DNA of 64,000 nt from BJGO01 sp039810885 (GCA_039810885.1 JBDHXV010000004.1:32946-96945), one strand, 5' to 3'; shown: positions 50,143-59,685, counted from the first letter of the stretch. Notes: generated by a model from the letters alone, not told the origin. Made by a program: numbers and translations.

Positions 50143-52098
50143 TTAAGTGGTAGTTAATTTATTGATTGGCAAATGAATCGTAATTGATGTGCCTTTTTCG
50201 GGTATGCTGTCCAGAATACAGACTGCCCCCATTCTTATCGCTCTTTGTTTTATATTTTTTAGTCCGCTGCCTCCGGTTATATTAGTTTGTGTAAATCCTT
50301 TTCCATTATCCACAAACTGGAGCATGAATTCATTTTTATCTGAGGCTATTCGGATTATTATTCGTGAGGCTTGCGCATGTTTGACTATGTTTTGTATAAT
50401 TTCTTTAACGATCATCATCACATTTCGATGAACTTCACTGCTTATTCTATGTTCGGGGATGCCTTCATCTATATGATACTCAATGTCAAGCGATAGATCT
50501 TCCGTATAATCGCTGCAATATTCGCGTATGCGTGAAGTAAGTCCTAATAATGTTGTATTATCGGGATTTACTGCCCATATCAAATCGCGCATATTGTCCA
50601 CAATCTGTGAAGTCGTTTGTTGCATAGTAATCAGATGTTGTCTCTGCTCTTGCACAAGCGGGCCTTTGCTCAGTAATTCTAATATATATCGCACTCTGGT
50701 GAGTCCTGAGCCTAATTCATCGTGTATATCCTTTGCCAATCGGACACGCTCCTCCTCTCTCACCTGTTGTTTTAAAATAACATTTTCTGTTTCACGCTTA
50801 TACTTTAATGAACGCAACTTAGCAGCATAGGCTAATAATAAAATGACTATTATGCTACTGATAAATGTGATAATAAAACTTTTCCTATCTGATTTCAGTT
50901 CAGATTCTCGAATGGCAAGCAGGCTCTTATCGTTATCGGCTTGTAATTGAACAATCTGATTATCCTTTAGAGCCGTTTCATATAATATTTTTAACTCGGC
51001 AAATTCGTGTTGGATTTTATCGCCTCGCAGAGAGTCGTCAAGACTAATATATTGTAACAGATTGCTATATGCTTGTTCATATTTTTTGAGTGCGGCTGAT
51101 GTTGTTGCAACACCATAGTAACTCTGCCGCATCCATTGTAAGGTGCGTAATCCTTTAGAGATAGATAATGCTTGTGTGTAATAATCATAGGCTTTGTTAA
51201 ACTGACCAATACTTTCATAACACGAACCAAGGTTGACAAGATTAGTGGCTAGGCTGTTATTATTTTTTATTTCCTTGTTAATAAATATCGCTTTTTTCGC
51301 ATTCTCAATGGCTAGCTCTATGCGGTGTGTGTCTTTGTACAAGTTGGATAACGCATTGTAATATTTAGATAAAATATACTTGTCGCCATAATTCAACACA
51401 TACTCTGATGCATAGGGCAAATAGTGTTCTGCCGAATCAAGTTGATTCATTTCAATATAGGTGCTCATTAAGTTGAGGTAGATTATACCAAGTTGCTTAT
51501 TGTTGTTAAAACGAAGGGCTATTTGTAAGGCCTCTTTAATCGTATGCGTAGCAATATCAAATTGATTTAACCTTTTGTATGCATCGGCTGCATTCATTGA
51601 AATGCGCATAGCTGTGAAGGTATCATTAACTGCAGAAGCATAAGCAAGGGCTTTGTAGTAGCACTGTAGTTCGTTCTTATATTGTCCTAATTCTTTTAAC
51701 GTATTACCCAGATTGTTCCACGAACTCATTAATCCTCTCTGGTCGTTTGATGCTGATCTAACAATCAAAGCCAATATGCAATAGAACTTAGATTGTTCAT
51801 AATTAGCTTTCAAGTAGTAAATGGAAGCGAGCGTATTGTAACTATCACTTAAAAGTTGTGGCGTTGCAAAGTGCTGGAGGTCATTGTACGCTGCTTTTGC
51901 ATACTGTAAAGCAGAATCAGGATCATTAAACATTAACTCCCAAGCTATGTCATTGTTGATAACAACTCTTTCTGAGTCACTAGTTGTTTTTTGAATATGA
52001 AGCAGTAAAGAGTCTATATTAGCTCCTGAAGATTGCAGGGAAATATAAAGTAAGGGTAATAAACCTAAAATGATAATGAGTTTCTTAACGCACTTCAT
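50143..52098 (-). CDS. TPR-containing sensor histidine kinase (HisKA_3 type)
   Basis: A 651-residue sensor kinase. After a signal anchor (about 1-25) comes a periplasmic/extracytoplasmic TPR domain (about 35-370, with repeats such as MSSWNNLGNTLKELGQYKNE and ATNLVNLGSCYESIGQFNKA), a membrane helix (about 403-421) and a short coiled linker. The kinase core begins at RLAKDIHDELGSGLTRV with phospho-acceptor His459, then the ATPase with IVKEIIQNIVKHAQ, VDNGKGF and GSGLKNIKQRA. This TPR-HisKA_3 layout is common in Bacteroidota. The next gene is its NarL-type partner. The stimulus is unknown. Confidence 0.93.
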   Translation of the reverse strand: MKCVKKLIIILGLLPLLYISLQSSGANIDSLLLHIQKTTSDSERVVINNDIAWELMFNDPDSALQYAKAAYNDLQHFATPQLLSDSYNTLASIYYLKANYEQSKFYCILALIVRSASNDQRGLMSSWNNLGNTLKELGQYKNELQCYYKALAYASAVNDTFTAMRISMNAADAYKRLNQFDIATHTIKEALQIALRFNNNKQLGIIYLNLMSTYIEMNQLDSAEHYLPYASEYVLNYGDKYILSKYYNALSNLYKDTHRIELAIENAKKAIFINKEIKNNNSLATNLVNLGSCYESIGQFNKAYDYYTQALSISKGLRTLQWMRQSYYGVATTSAALKKYEQAYSNLLQYISLDDSLRGDKIQHEFAELKILYETALKDNQIVQLQADNDKSLLAIRESELKSDRKSFIITFISSIIVILLLAYAAKLRSLKYKRETENVILKQQVREEERVRLAKDIHDELGSGLTRVRYILELLSKGPLVQEQRQHLITMQQTTSQIVDNMRDLIWAVNPDNTTLLGLTSRIREYCSDYTEDLSLDIEYHIDEGIPEHRISSEVHRNVMMIVKEIIQNIVKHAQASRIIIRIASDKNEFMLQFVDNGKGFTQTNITGGSGLKNIKQRAIRMGAVCILDSIPEKGTSITIHLPINKLTTT

Positions 52099-52153
52099 TC
52101 TATAATATTAGAGAATGTTGAGTGTCGTAAATAGAACTTCCGTAATAATTTTT

Positions 52154-52187
52154 AAAAAAAAAGAGCCGCACGGTATGTGCGGCTCTT
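52154..52187 (-). terminator. Terminator downstream of the OmpA-type gene
   Basis: On the minus strand AAGAGCCGCAC (52177-52187) pairs with GTGCGGCTCTT (52161-52171) around a 5-base loop and runs into a T-run (A-run at 52154-52160 on the plus strand). It lies 32 bases after the OmpA-type stop and before the kinase gene. Confidence 0.85.
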
Positions 52188-52218
52188 CGGAAAATTTTTG
52201 GTTTTCGGAGATAAGTTG

Positions 52219-53799
52219 TTACTTCTTAATCTCTACATCAACGCGTCGATTAACTTGTAAATTTTGTTTGTAGAGTTGCTTGGTTTTTCCGTCTGATTTT
52301 GTCTCGATGCGTGCCCCGTCAATACCATAATATTTGGTTAAGAATTCTTTAACTGCATCTGCACGTTTCTGTCCAAGTTTTTGGTTTGATGCTTCTGAAC
52401 CATTGATATCGGTATTACCTGTAACAATAACCGAGTTGTTGTTTTGTTTCATATACTTCGCTAACTCTGCTAGCTCAGGATAGTAAACCGTTTTAATTAC
52501 AGAGCTATTATTATCAAAATAAATTGTTGGAGGTACATATCCGCCACCCGCATTTTTTAGGTCATCCTTAGTAGCAAAGTCTTGCTTGATCGTTCTTCCT
52601 TCTTGATTCACTAATGAACCCGGTTTAGTGTTTGGTTCTTTATCTAACACATCAGGAACACCGTCGCCATCCGAGTCAACCGGTTTGCCATCGGCATCTA
52701 CAGTAGCTCCTTTAGGAGTAAAAGGATCTACATCTTTATAGTCCGGTACACCATCACCATCTGAATCCAATGCACGACCGGCACCGTCAACCGTAACACC
52801 GGCTGGCGTATTGGGTTCTTTATCAAATATATCAGACACACCATCATTATCCGTATCCGTAGATAGTTTGCGAATCTTATCGCTTAACATTTGATAATCG
52901 TCATACATTACTTCTGTAGGATCCATCCATTCGATGTAGTCTATATTTTCATCTTTGCCAGCAAACTTATAGGTAACGGTTATAGCTGATAAACTGAATT
53001 TATCATTGTTTTTCTTGAATGCACTCTTAGGGAAATAAGCGTAGCCATCAAGTTTATCTGTCATAATGTAATGTACCGTATGTTCTAATCCTAGATCGAT
53101 ACGCTTAGACAATTTATACTTTATGCCTAAAGAGAAAGGAAAATCAACTTCTGTTGTATTCGGGCCAGATTTGCCACGTAGATATCCACCCACTCCGGTA
53201 TATTTTCCTGTTACAGGGTCTTTGTATGGCACATCATAAGATACTCCTTCAGCAATTCCATCACCCGGGAGGTCTTTAATTACCGTTGAGAAGCTAACTA
53301 AGCCTACACCAAGTGCAGTATATACACCCAAGCGGCGGCCGTGGTTACCTTTTTGATTTGCCTTAGCAAGTCCCATTGCTAAGTTTGTTAGATTAACATA
53401 GCCGGTTAAACTTCCGTGAAGCACGTTCGTTTCAAAATAAACCGGACCCGGAAAGCCTAAGTTTTTATATGTATTTTGATACTCTTTATACACCGTGTCT
53501 TTATCCGATATTGCCAAGAGTTGGTTATAAGAGAAATTACCTTGCACACCAAATACACTGGAGAACATGTGATTTACAGAAAGACCAAAGCCGGGTTTGA
53601 TTTCACTCTTTCCCCCTGCCTTATGCCATCCGAACTGCTTCGTGCGAATATCGGTGTATGCGTTAGTTATACCTCCTTTTAGGGTAATACTGTTTCCTCT
53701 AAAGTACTTCTTTGGTGAGGTAGGCATTTGTGCCGATACCATATTTGCGGAAGCTATAAGCATCGCAATTAACGGCAAAACTTTTTGAATAGATTTCAT
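52219..53799 (-). CDS. OmpA-family outer-membrane protein with thrombospondin type 3 repeats
   Basis: A 526-residue protein with a signal peptide ending near VSAQ. The N-terminal part (about 25-290) is a predicted beta-barrel (NSITLKGGITNAYT, FSLGIKYKLSKRIDLGL). Residues about 320-405 hold three Asp-rich calcium-binding thrombospondin type 3 repeats of the form DSDGDGVPD. The C-terminal OmpA domain (about 425-526) has IYFDNNSSVIKTV, VTGNTDINGSEASNQKLGQK and the RVDVEIKK end that binds peptidoglycan. It likely anchors the outer membrane to the cell wall. It has its own promoter element and terminator. Confidence 0.92.
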   Translation of the reverse strand: MKSIQKVLPLIAMLIASANMVSAQMPTSPKKYFRGNSITLKGGITNAYTDIRTKQFGWHKAGGKSEIKPGFGLSVNHMFSSVFGVQGNFSYNQLLAISDKDTVYKEYQNTYKNLGFPGPVYFETNVLHGSLTGYVNLTNLAMGLAKANQKGNHGRRLGVYTALGVGLVSFSTVIKDLPGDGIAEGVSYDVPYKDPVTGKYTGVGGYLRGKSGPNTTEVDFPFSLGIKYKLSKRIDLGLEHTVHYIMTDKLDGYAYFPKSAFKKNNDKFSLSAITVTYKFAGKDENIDYIEWMDPTEVMYDDYQMLSDKIRKLSTDTDNDGVSDIFDKEPNTPAGVTVDGAGRALDSDGDGVPDYKDVDPFTPKGATVDADGKPVDSDGDGVPDVLDKEPNTKPGSLVNQEGRTIKQDFATKDDLKNAGGGYVPPTIYFDNNSSVIKTVYYPELAELAKYMKQNNNSVIVTGNTDINGSEASNQKLGQKRADAVKEFLTKYYGIDGARIETKSDGKTKQLYKQNLQVNRRVDVEIKK

Positions 53800-53831
53800 T
53801 TTCTTAATGCTTTTTTAATTTATGGGTGCGG

Positions 53832-53839
53832 CAAATATA
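53832..53839 (-). promoter_or_regulatory. Promoter -7 element of the OmpA-type gene
   Basis: Minus-strand TATATTTG matches consensus and lies 32 bases upstream of the ATG at 53799, after the TonB-receptor stop, so the OmpA gene can be expressed apart from the receptor. Confidence 0.5.
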
Positions 53840-53896
53840 ATCGTTAAAATATATTTACCTAATACACACTATCCGGTTTATTTAATGTGTGTCTTT

Positions 53897-56749
53897 TTAG
53901 CCAAAACGTAAGGTTAACCCAATAAGGAAATGCCGTTGTTCATAATATCGAGCCGGATTATCGGGAGGTAATCCGTAAGAGCGTGAGTCTCGAGGGTCAA
54001 TGTAGCGAGGGTCGCGCCATTCTGTGGGGACGTCATCCCCTATACGCCAAGCGCGCCCAGTAACCGGATTTATAATGACCGAGTTCTTTGAGTTGAGCAC
54101 ATTGTTTATTTCAAATGTCAGCGCAAACTCTGTCTTTTTATACTTAAACCATTTACGGCCACTGATGTTTAGCCAAAAATTACTCACACTAAGTTTAGAG
54201 TATCGGTTATTCGGGTTGTTGTCCATTTCATAAATTGGACGACCACTAAATGGCTCATACCCTTTAAACAGATAAGGCGTGTAACGTCGGCCGGTTCTGT
54301 AAATAGCCTCAGTATAAACTGAAAATTTGTTCAACCATTTCTTTCCCCATAATCCATCTTTTTCATTCCATCGGATAAGCGCATAGGTCTTGGCATCAAT
54401 GGGTGAATCCCAAACTAAATACAATTCTTTGGCACTTACGGTATTTCCTGTTTGTAAAATCTCCGCCAGACTTTGATTAGCCGAGTTACTTTGCCCCGTT
54501 GAAATGCTATAAGAAAAAGAGGTAGAACTTTCAAACCATTTTTTAATTCGCTTGGTATAGCTTAGTTCTAAGCCGCGAACACGAGCATAATCGGAGTTAA
54601 TTCGAATCGTGCGAGCAACCTCTCGACCACTTGCATCTTGTATAAGGACCGAAGCCGAAGTAATGAAGTCATATTTATCTTTCCAATAGGCTGACACAGT
54701 TAGTGCATCATTTTGAGTTATCTGCGATTTAAGACCTAACTCATAGGATATATCAACTTCGGGATTCAAATCAGGATTCCCTACGCGACGCAAGGTTGAA
54801 CGGTCGGCATAGTTGGGGTCTAGTCCGGTATAGATATAACTCGGGTGCGGATCCACCATGCTATGGCCATAGTTAAAGTACATTATTTGATTTTCTTTGA
54901 TTGGGAATGAGGCTGCCAACTTAGGTAAGATGCGCATCTTCATTCTGTGACCAAAAACCGAAACGGTGTTGTTTAAATAATTCTCACGTATAGCATCCGG
55001 AATAGGGGCTTGCGTATTGTTAATGGCATCATCAACAAATTTTCCCGGAAACCAATATTCATATCGAAGGCCAACATCGGCAATCAATCCACGAAACTTA
55101 TATTTTTCGGATAGGAAGAAAGCGCCCTTGATTAAAGTTGCTTTCCATACATCACTTAAATCACCCAGGCGAAAGGATTGGGTGTACTCTCCATTGGCTA
55201 ATTGAATAGGAGCTCCAATCCAAGGCCGCGTTATATCAATCCATCGCATCTCTTGTGATTTAATTTCTGCACCAAAATATAAACGGCTCAGGGTATTCCT
55301 GGAATATAAACTGTTAGTGAATTTCAAAGTATTGCTTTCTACATAGTGATCGTGCCACAGCGTGGCTATACCTCCGTTATTGTAAAAGCCGGATGAAGGA
55401 TAAACAAAGACTATGGAGTCATTAGGGTTAAAAATGGTTGTAGGGAAGTCCACGATTGAGCGTGGATCAAATTCAGTATTTACTACTTCAGGTCTCCAAG
55501 GGCGGCCATTTGCATCGGCTCGAAGATGAACAAACAATCGAGATAAGGTTATCCTATAGGAGTAGGTTGGCTTGGGGGTGTTGATGTATTGCAGCACCTG
55601 CATATTGGCATCGTGCGTAAACGTGTTGGCGTTATCCGGTGATTGCATAAATTCGAATTGATAGCCCGGCATATATCCAATATCATTGCCTGTTATACGC
55701 AACATATTTACATCCTGATTAATGTTTAGTGATTTTAAATAAGTAAAGGACAGTTTCTTTGTTTGTGATAAATCATAATTCCACTTGGTCATTATAGCCC
55801 AGCGGTTATCTTCTCTCGGGCTCCAGAGGGGTTGGTCGGTATAGATCGAGCTGTAAAGTTGATCGGCAGGCTTTTTAATATAGGTATCTGAGAAGTTAAC
55901 CTTACCTGAAACAAAATACTTTAACCGTGATTTGGTTTCTGATTTCTTTAATGTAAGCGGCCCCCCCAAAGATATCTCGGCAATTGTTTGATTATACGAT
56001 GAGTTCCAATTTTTATTAAATCCAAAATTATCCTGCTTAATTACTGCATTAGCAGAAAATTTATTTCCGCCGCTTCTGGTTTTTGTGTTAACGACACCTG
56101 CAGTTGCATTACCATAATCCACATCGCTGCTGCTTGTGTTAACCTCAATATTATCTATGGCATTAGAGCCGATGTCAATTCCAAAACCCGTTCCGGCTAA
56201 GGGATCAGTGGCCGAAACATCATCAATAAAAAAACCTGTTTCATACGTGCGTCCGCCGCGAATATGAATTCCTTCGGGGTTTTGCACAACCCCTGTTTGC
56301 GTATTCAATATTCCTTGTATGTTCCGATTGGGGGCTGTTTCGATTACATCTTTACCTACTTGCTTAACGGACTTGGCGTCTTCTACATCAACCAATGGTT
56401 TCTGCCCAATGATAACGATGTTTTGATCAATAGTGAATGCTGAAGTTTTCATTTCAACATTAAGTTGTTTGCTCTCTCCATCTTTCAATTTTATTCCGGT
56501 GAAAAGCATTTTCTCATACCCGATATAAGAGCACTCAATATTATAGCTACCCGCACTGATATGTTCAATTCTGTATTTGCCATCAATGTCCGTAATTGCT
56601 CCAAAAGAAGTCCCTTTAATCACCACGGTTACCCCGATGAGAGGTTGCTTGTCCTTAATATCAGTAATAACGCCATAAATTGAAGCCTTTTGTGCCAAAG
56701 CACTAAAGCCTAATAACAGGAATATTAACAGAGGAAATAAACGCCACAT
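53897..56749 (-). CDS. TonB-dependent receptor with carboxypeptidase-like N-terminal domain
   Basis: A 950-residue outer-membrane transporter. The signal peptide ends near ALAQ. Residues about 22-105 form a CarboxypepD_reg-like domain (ASIYGVITDIKDKQPLIGVT, GSYNIECSYIG). A plug domain follows (about 120-235; VVQNPEGIHIRGGRTYET), then a 22-strand barrel to the C-terminal FLIGLTLRFG, whose aromatic end fits outer-membrane insertion. No SusD-type gene adjoins it, so it is not a polysaccharide-utilisation pair. The ligand is unknown; siderophore, vitamin or oligosaccharide uptake are all possible. Probably monocistronic. Confidence 0.92.
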   Translation of the reverse strand: MWRLFPLLIFLLLGFSALAQKASIYGVITDIKDKQPLIGVTVVIKGTSFGAITDIDGKYRIEHISAGSYNIECSYIGYEKMLFTGIKLKDGESKQLNVEMKTSAFTIDQNIVIIGQKPLVDVEDAKSVKQVGKDVIETAPNRNIQGILNTQTGVVQNPEGIHIRGGRTYETGFFIDDVSATDPLAGTGFGIDIGSNAIDNIEVNTSSSDVDYGNATAGVVNTKTRSGGNKFSANAVIKQDNFGFNKNWNSSYNQTIAEISLGGPLTLKKSETKSRLKYFVSGKVNFSDTYIKKPADQLYSSIYTDQPLWSPREDNRWAIMTKWNYDLSQTKKLSFTYLKSLNINQDVNMLRITGNDIGYMPGYQFEFMQSPDNANTFTHDANMQVLQYINTPKPTYSYRITLSRLFVHLRADANGRPWRPEVVNTEFDPRSIVDFPTTIFNPNDSIVFVYPSSGFYNNGGIATLWHDHYVESNTLKFTNSLYSRNTLSRLYFGAEIKSQEMRWIDITRPWIGAPIQLANGEYTQSFRLGDLSDVWKATLIKGAFFLSEKYKFRGLIADVGLRYEYWFPGKFVDDAINNTQAPIPDAIRENYLNNTVSVFGHRMKMRILPKLAASFPIKENQIMYFNYGHSMVDPHPSYIYTGLDPNYADRSTLRRVGNPDLNPEVDISYELGLKSQITQNDALTVSAYWKDKYDFITSASVLIQDASGREVARTIRINSDYARVRGLELSYTKRIKKWFESSTSFSYSISTGQSNSANQSLAEILQTGNTVSAKELYLVWDSPIDAKTYALIRWNEKDGLWGKKWLNKFSVYTEAIYRTGRRYTPYLFKGYEPFSGRPIYEMDNNPNNRYSKLSVSNFWLNISGRKWFKYKKTEFALTFEINNVLNSKNSVIINPVTGRAWRIGDDVPTEWRDPRYIDPRDSRSYGLPPDNPARYYEQRHFLIGLTLRFG

Positions 56750-56858
56750 AATGTGCGGCTAATGTAATTGATTTTTATACTCATATAAGGAATCATAGGG
56801 CGGTTGTTGATTTTTTATCCTCATCGCATCAATCGGCGCTGATTGAACTAATGACTCT

Positions 56859-56866
56859 TATTTTTG
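56859..56866 (+). promoter_or_regulatory. Promoter -7 element of the superoxide dismutase gene
   Basis: TATTTTTG fits TAnnTTTG, 52 bases upstream of the ATG at 56919. An upstream TTG (56843-56845) is only 13 bases away. Confidence 0.4.
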
Positions 56867-56918
56867 TTTGTACAATAATTCAAATTCATTTTTTAAAAAC
56901 TTAAAATATAAAAAGGAT

Positions 56919-57527
56919 ATGGCGTTCACACTTCCTAATCTTCCTTACGCATTCGATGCTTTGGAACCACATATTGATGCACTCACGATGCAGATACATC
57001 ACGACAAACATCACGCAGCGTATGTAAATAACCTGAATAAAGCTTTAGAGGGCAAGGCCGAAGCCAACTATTCGTTGGATGAAATTATTCATAACATAAG
57101 TAAGTATCCAATGGCGGTACGTAACAATGGCGGGGGACATTGGAATCACAGTATGTTTTGGACTATCCTCTCTCCCCAAGGCGAAAAACCATCCGATGAA
57201 CTCAGTGCAGCCATAATCGGCACTTTTGGCTCTATGGATTCGTTTAAAGAACAGTTTAACAACGCCGGCGCTACACGCTTTGGCTCAGGATGGGCTTGGT
57301 TAATAGTGAATACGAATAAAAAACTTGCTGTGTGTTCAACCCCTAATCAGGATAACCCCTTAATGGATATAGCCGAAGTTAAAGGCACGCCTATTTTAGG
57401 TATTGATGTGTGGGAACATGCCTATTACTTAAAGTATCAAAATCGTCGTCCTGATTATCTTAATGCTTTTTGGAACATTATCAATTGGAATGAAGTAAAC
57501 CGCTTATTTAAATCAGCGACAAAATAA
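56919..57527 (+). CDS. sodA: Superoxide dismutase (Fe/Mn family)
   Basis: Converts superoxide to oxygen and peroxide. The 202-residue protein has the helical hairpin with His27 in QIHHDKHH, the second His in GHWNHSMFW, and the DVWEHAYYL signature with the other two metal ligands. The glutamine in STPNQDNP and the GG before HWNH fit the manganese type, but cambialistic enzymes cannot be excluded. The ATG at 56919 is chosen because a purine-rich AAAAAGGA precedes it and the protein then starts with the conserved MAFTLPNLPY. The longer frame from TTG at 56868 adds a non-homologous leader. Confidence 0.95.
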   Translation: MAFTLPNLPYAFDALEPHIDALTMQIHHDKHHAAYVNNLNKALEGKAEANYSLDEIIHNISKYPMAVRNNGGGHWNHSMFWTILSPQGEKPSDELSAAIIGTFGSMDSFKEQFNNAGATRFGSGWAWLIVNTNKKLAVCSTPNQDNPLMDIAEVKGTPILGIDVWEHAYYLKYQNRRPDYLNAFWNIINWNEVNRLFKSATK

Positions 57528-57552
57528 TTTTCTTTAATAAAATCTTTCGTTC

Positions 57553-57584
57553 AAAACCCTGCCTTAAATAGAGCAGGGTTTTTT
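57553..57584 (+). terminator. Terminator of the superoxide dismutase gene
   Basis: AAAACCCTGC (57553-57562) pairs with GCAGGGTTTT (57573-57582), 10-base loop, followed by T-run. It lies 25 bases past the stop. Confidence 0.85.
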
Positions 57585-57793
57585 GTTATCAGACCTTGGC
57601 TTGCTCTTTAATAATCCTTCTTTCGTGATGGCTATTTCCAACTACTTGTTGTTTTGTAATCATGAACAGATACCTGTCGCTAACAAATAATTAAAGCTTA
57701 AGGATTGAAGCAATTTTTGGTTGGCTATGGATTATTGACGGGAGTATTAAGAAGAAAAGAAATAAGAAAAGAGCGAGTAGTTCAGGTATGTGA

Positions 57794-58249
57794 TTACTTC
57801 GATGGTTCGACTAGTCCGTATTCGAGGTGAGCGAGAAAGAGTTGAGTGAGTTCTCTTGCACTTTGTGGTGAACAAAACCCTGTTATTGATCCAAGAACAC
57901 GCACGGTAAAGGTGTCTTTGGGGGCTCTGTTCAGTTCTCGTAAGTGCAACGTGATATCTATTGATTTTTCATTCCATTCATGATAACGGCTATCGTTTCT
58001 TAATTTATTAAAAAGATATTTCACCTGATCTGTTTTATGCTCTGATTCAAACTCATGAATGCGGCTATCGGGGAATCCGATATAGTTGGATAAAGATTGA
58101 TGACTATATAATAAAGAGTCACCTTGGGCAGTCACTTTACTAATCCGGACATTAATAGAAGCATGTTCCACATCAAAGTATCCTGATTGTATGCTGATGT
58201 AAGCTATGATAATTGTACTGAATAAGCTAAGCAAAATGTTCTTCATCAT
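57794..58249 (-). CDS. Small exported protein of unknown function
   Basis: A 151-residue protein with an N-terminal signal peptide or anchor (about 1-23). The mature part is mixed alpha/beta: HASINVRISKVTAQ, a central KTDQVKYLFNKLRND helix, IDITLHLRELNR and a C-terminal helix. Seven residues from the end are Glu/Pro/Ser. I recognise no family. Two Met codons start the frame. It follows xerD by 20 bases in the same direction, and a consensus -7 element within that gap lets it be transcribed alone. Confidence 0.7.
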   Translation of the reverse strand: MMKNILLSLFSTIIIAYISIQSGYFDVEHASINVRISKVTAQGDSLLYSHQSLSNYIGFPDSRIHEFESEHKTDQVKYLFNKLRNDSRYHEWNEKSIDITLHLRELNRAPKDTFTVRVLGSITGFCSPQSARELTQLFLAHLEYGLVEPSK

Positions 58250-58253
58250 TTTA

Positions 58254-58261
58254 CAAACCTA
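58254..58261 (-). promoter_or_regulatory. Possible promoter of the small exported protein
   Basis: Minus-strand TAGGTTTG fits TAnnTTTG in the 20-base gap between xerD and the exported-protein gene. No -33 box is seen, and the leader would be only a few bases. Confidence 0.35.
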
Positions 58262-58269
58262 ATAAGGTG

Positions 58270-59178
58270 TTAGGACTTGTTGTATAAGGGATGATGTAAC
58301 AGCACGGTTTGCCGCAAATACTCGCGATCTAAGTGTGTATAAATTTCAGTTGTAGTAATGGATACGTGCCCCAGCATTTCCTGTACAGCTCTTAAATCGG
58401 CTCCGCCTTCAATGAGGTGCGTAGCAAAGGAATGCCGAAATGTGTGAGGACTTATATGCTTTTTAATTCCTGCTTTACAAGCCAGATCCTTTATCACCAT
58501 AAAAAGAAACACTCGAGAAAGCTTTGATCCTAAACGATTCAGAAAAACGATATTCTCCGACTGCTGTTTAATTTTTTCGTGAGCACGCACATGTGTAATA
58601 TAATTGTTAGTATGCTTAATTGCATCATTCCCTATCGGAACAAGACGTTCTTTATCGCCCTTGCCTATAACTTTAATAAAGCCAATATCAAAAAATAAAT
58701 TAGACAATCTTAAGTCAATCAATTCGCTCACCCGCAGCCCGCTGCTATATAAGGTTTCAAGCATAGCACGATTACGCAGTCCATCCGACGTGCTATGATC
58801 AATACAGGCAAACATTTGATCAATCTCCTCTAAACTTAAAACATCCGGGAGCTTGCGACGCAGCTTAGGCCCTTCGAGTAATTCCGCAGGGTTTTTATCA
58901 TGTAAATCTTCGATAACCATGTATTTATAAAAAGCACGCAGCCCTGAAATGATACGTGCTTGAGAATAATCTGCCATTCCGCATTTATGAATGTATTTTA
59001 CAAATGCCTGTAAATCCTCCAATTCAATTTCGCAAGGTGCTTTATGTATATTTTTTTCTTTCAGAAACTGATTCAATAGGCGAATATCATGCAGATAAGC
59101 TTGTACAGAATTACCCGATAATGAGCGCTCTAATTTTAAATAAGACTCAAACCCTTTTATGGTGCTATGCCAATCCAT
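58270..59178 (-). CDS. xerD: Site-specific tyrosine recombinase XerD
   Basis: A chromosome-dimer resolution recombinase acting at dif sites with XerC. The 302-residue protein has the N-terminal SAM-like core-binding domain (about 5-95) and the catalytic domain with the full set of residues: Arg149 (SSGLRVSEL), Lys173, His245 and Arg248 (HTFRHSFATHL), His271 (LGHVSITTTEIY) and nucleophile Tyr280. Length and the SITTTEIYTHL ending fit the XerD branch. No mobile-element signs surround it, so it is the housekeeping copy. It is divergent from aroQ. Confidence 0.9.
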   Translation of the reverse strand: MDWHSTIKGFESYLKLERSLSGNSVQAYLHDIRLLNQFLKEKNIHKAPCEIELEDLQAFVKYIHKCGMADYSQARIISGLRAFYKYMVIEDLHDKNPAELLEGPKLRRKLPDVLSLEEIDQMFACIDHSTSDGLRNRAMLETLYSSGLRVSELIDLRLSNLFFDIGFIKVIGKGDKERLVPIGNDAIKHTNNYITHVRAHEKIKQQSENIVFLNRLGSKLSRVFLFMVIKDLACKAGIKKHISPHTFRHSFATHLIEGGADLRAVQEMLGHVSITTTEIYTHLDREYLRQTVLLHHPLYNKS

Positions 59179-59214
59179 AACTACAAAATAATTTAAGTAA
59201 TCTTTTATGTGAGG

Positions 59215-59245
59215 TTTGGGCTGTACACGGCAAGAGGTATTTTTG
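59215..59245 (+). promoter_or_regulatory. Promoter of aroQ
   Basis: TTTG (59215-59218), 19-base spacer and TATTTTTG (59238-59245), the best-fitting Bacteroidota promoter in the window. The -7 box ends 8 bases before the ATG at 59254. Confidence 0.75.
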
Positions 59246-59253
59246 TATAGTAT

Positions 59254-59685
59254 ATGAATAAGGACAAACGCATCATCATTATCAACGGCCCAAACCTAAA
59301 TCTATTAGGTCAACGCGAAACATCAATCTATGGGCACACCTCGTTTGATGATTATTTTTCGGATATGGTGCAAGAGTTTCCGAATATCCATTTGGAGTGC
59401 TTTCACAGCAATAATGAAGGAGATTTAATAGACGAATTGCATCGTGTTGGATTCAGCTTTGATGGAATCATATTAAATGCCGGTGGTTATGCCCACACTT
59501 CTATTGCTTTGGCCGATGCGGTTGCGGCCATTGAAGTTCCTGTTATTGAAGTACACATCAGCAATGTTTTTAGCCGCGAGGCTTATCGTCATCATTCGTG
59601 GCTCACATCAAAGTGCAAAGGATTAATCTGCGGGTTGGGTTTAAGCGGATATGCTCTGGCTGTGCGTGCCCTAACCGAGCCTTAG
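59254..59685 (+). CDS. aroQ: Type II 3-dehydroquinate dehydratase
   Basis: Dehydrates 3-dehydroquinate to 3-dehydroshikimate in the shikimate pathway. The 143-residue type II enzyme starts IIIINGPNLNLLGQRE, has the flexible lid with catalytic Tyr26, Asn75 in LNAGGYAHTS and His101 in EVHISN. Length is standard. The 3' end overlaps the convergent YqgE gene by 4 bases. It stands alone, without other aro genes in the window. Confidence 0.95.
   Translation: MNKDKRIIIINGPNLNLLGQRETSIYGHTSFDDYFSDMVQEFPNIHLECFHSNNEGDLIDELHRVGFSFDGIILNAGGYAHTSIALADAVAAIEVPVIEVHISNVFSREAYRHHSWLTSKCKGLICGLGLSGYALAVRALTEP

Noticed and set aside
53897..56749. SusC partner of a polysaccharide-utilisation locus
   Set aside because: No SusD-type lipoprotein, glycoside hydrolase or sulfatase adjoins it.
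58270..59178. Integrase of a mobile element
   Set aside because: All residues fit XerD and neither attachment repeats nor cargo genes flank it, so the housekeeping recombinase is more likely.
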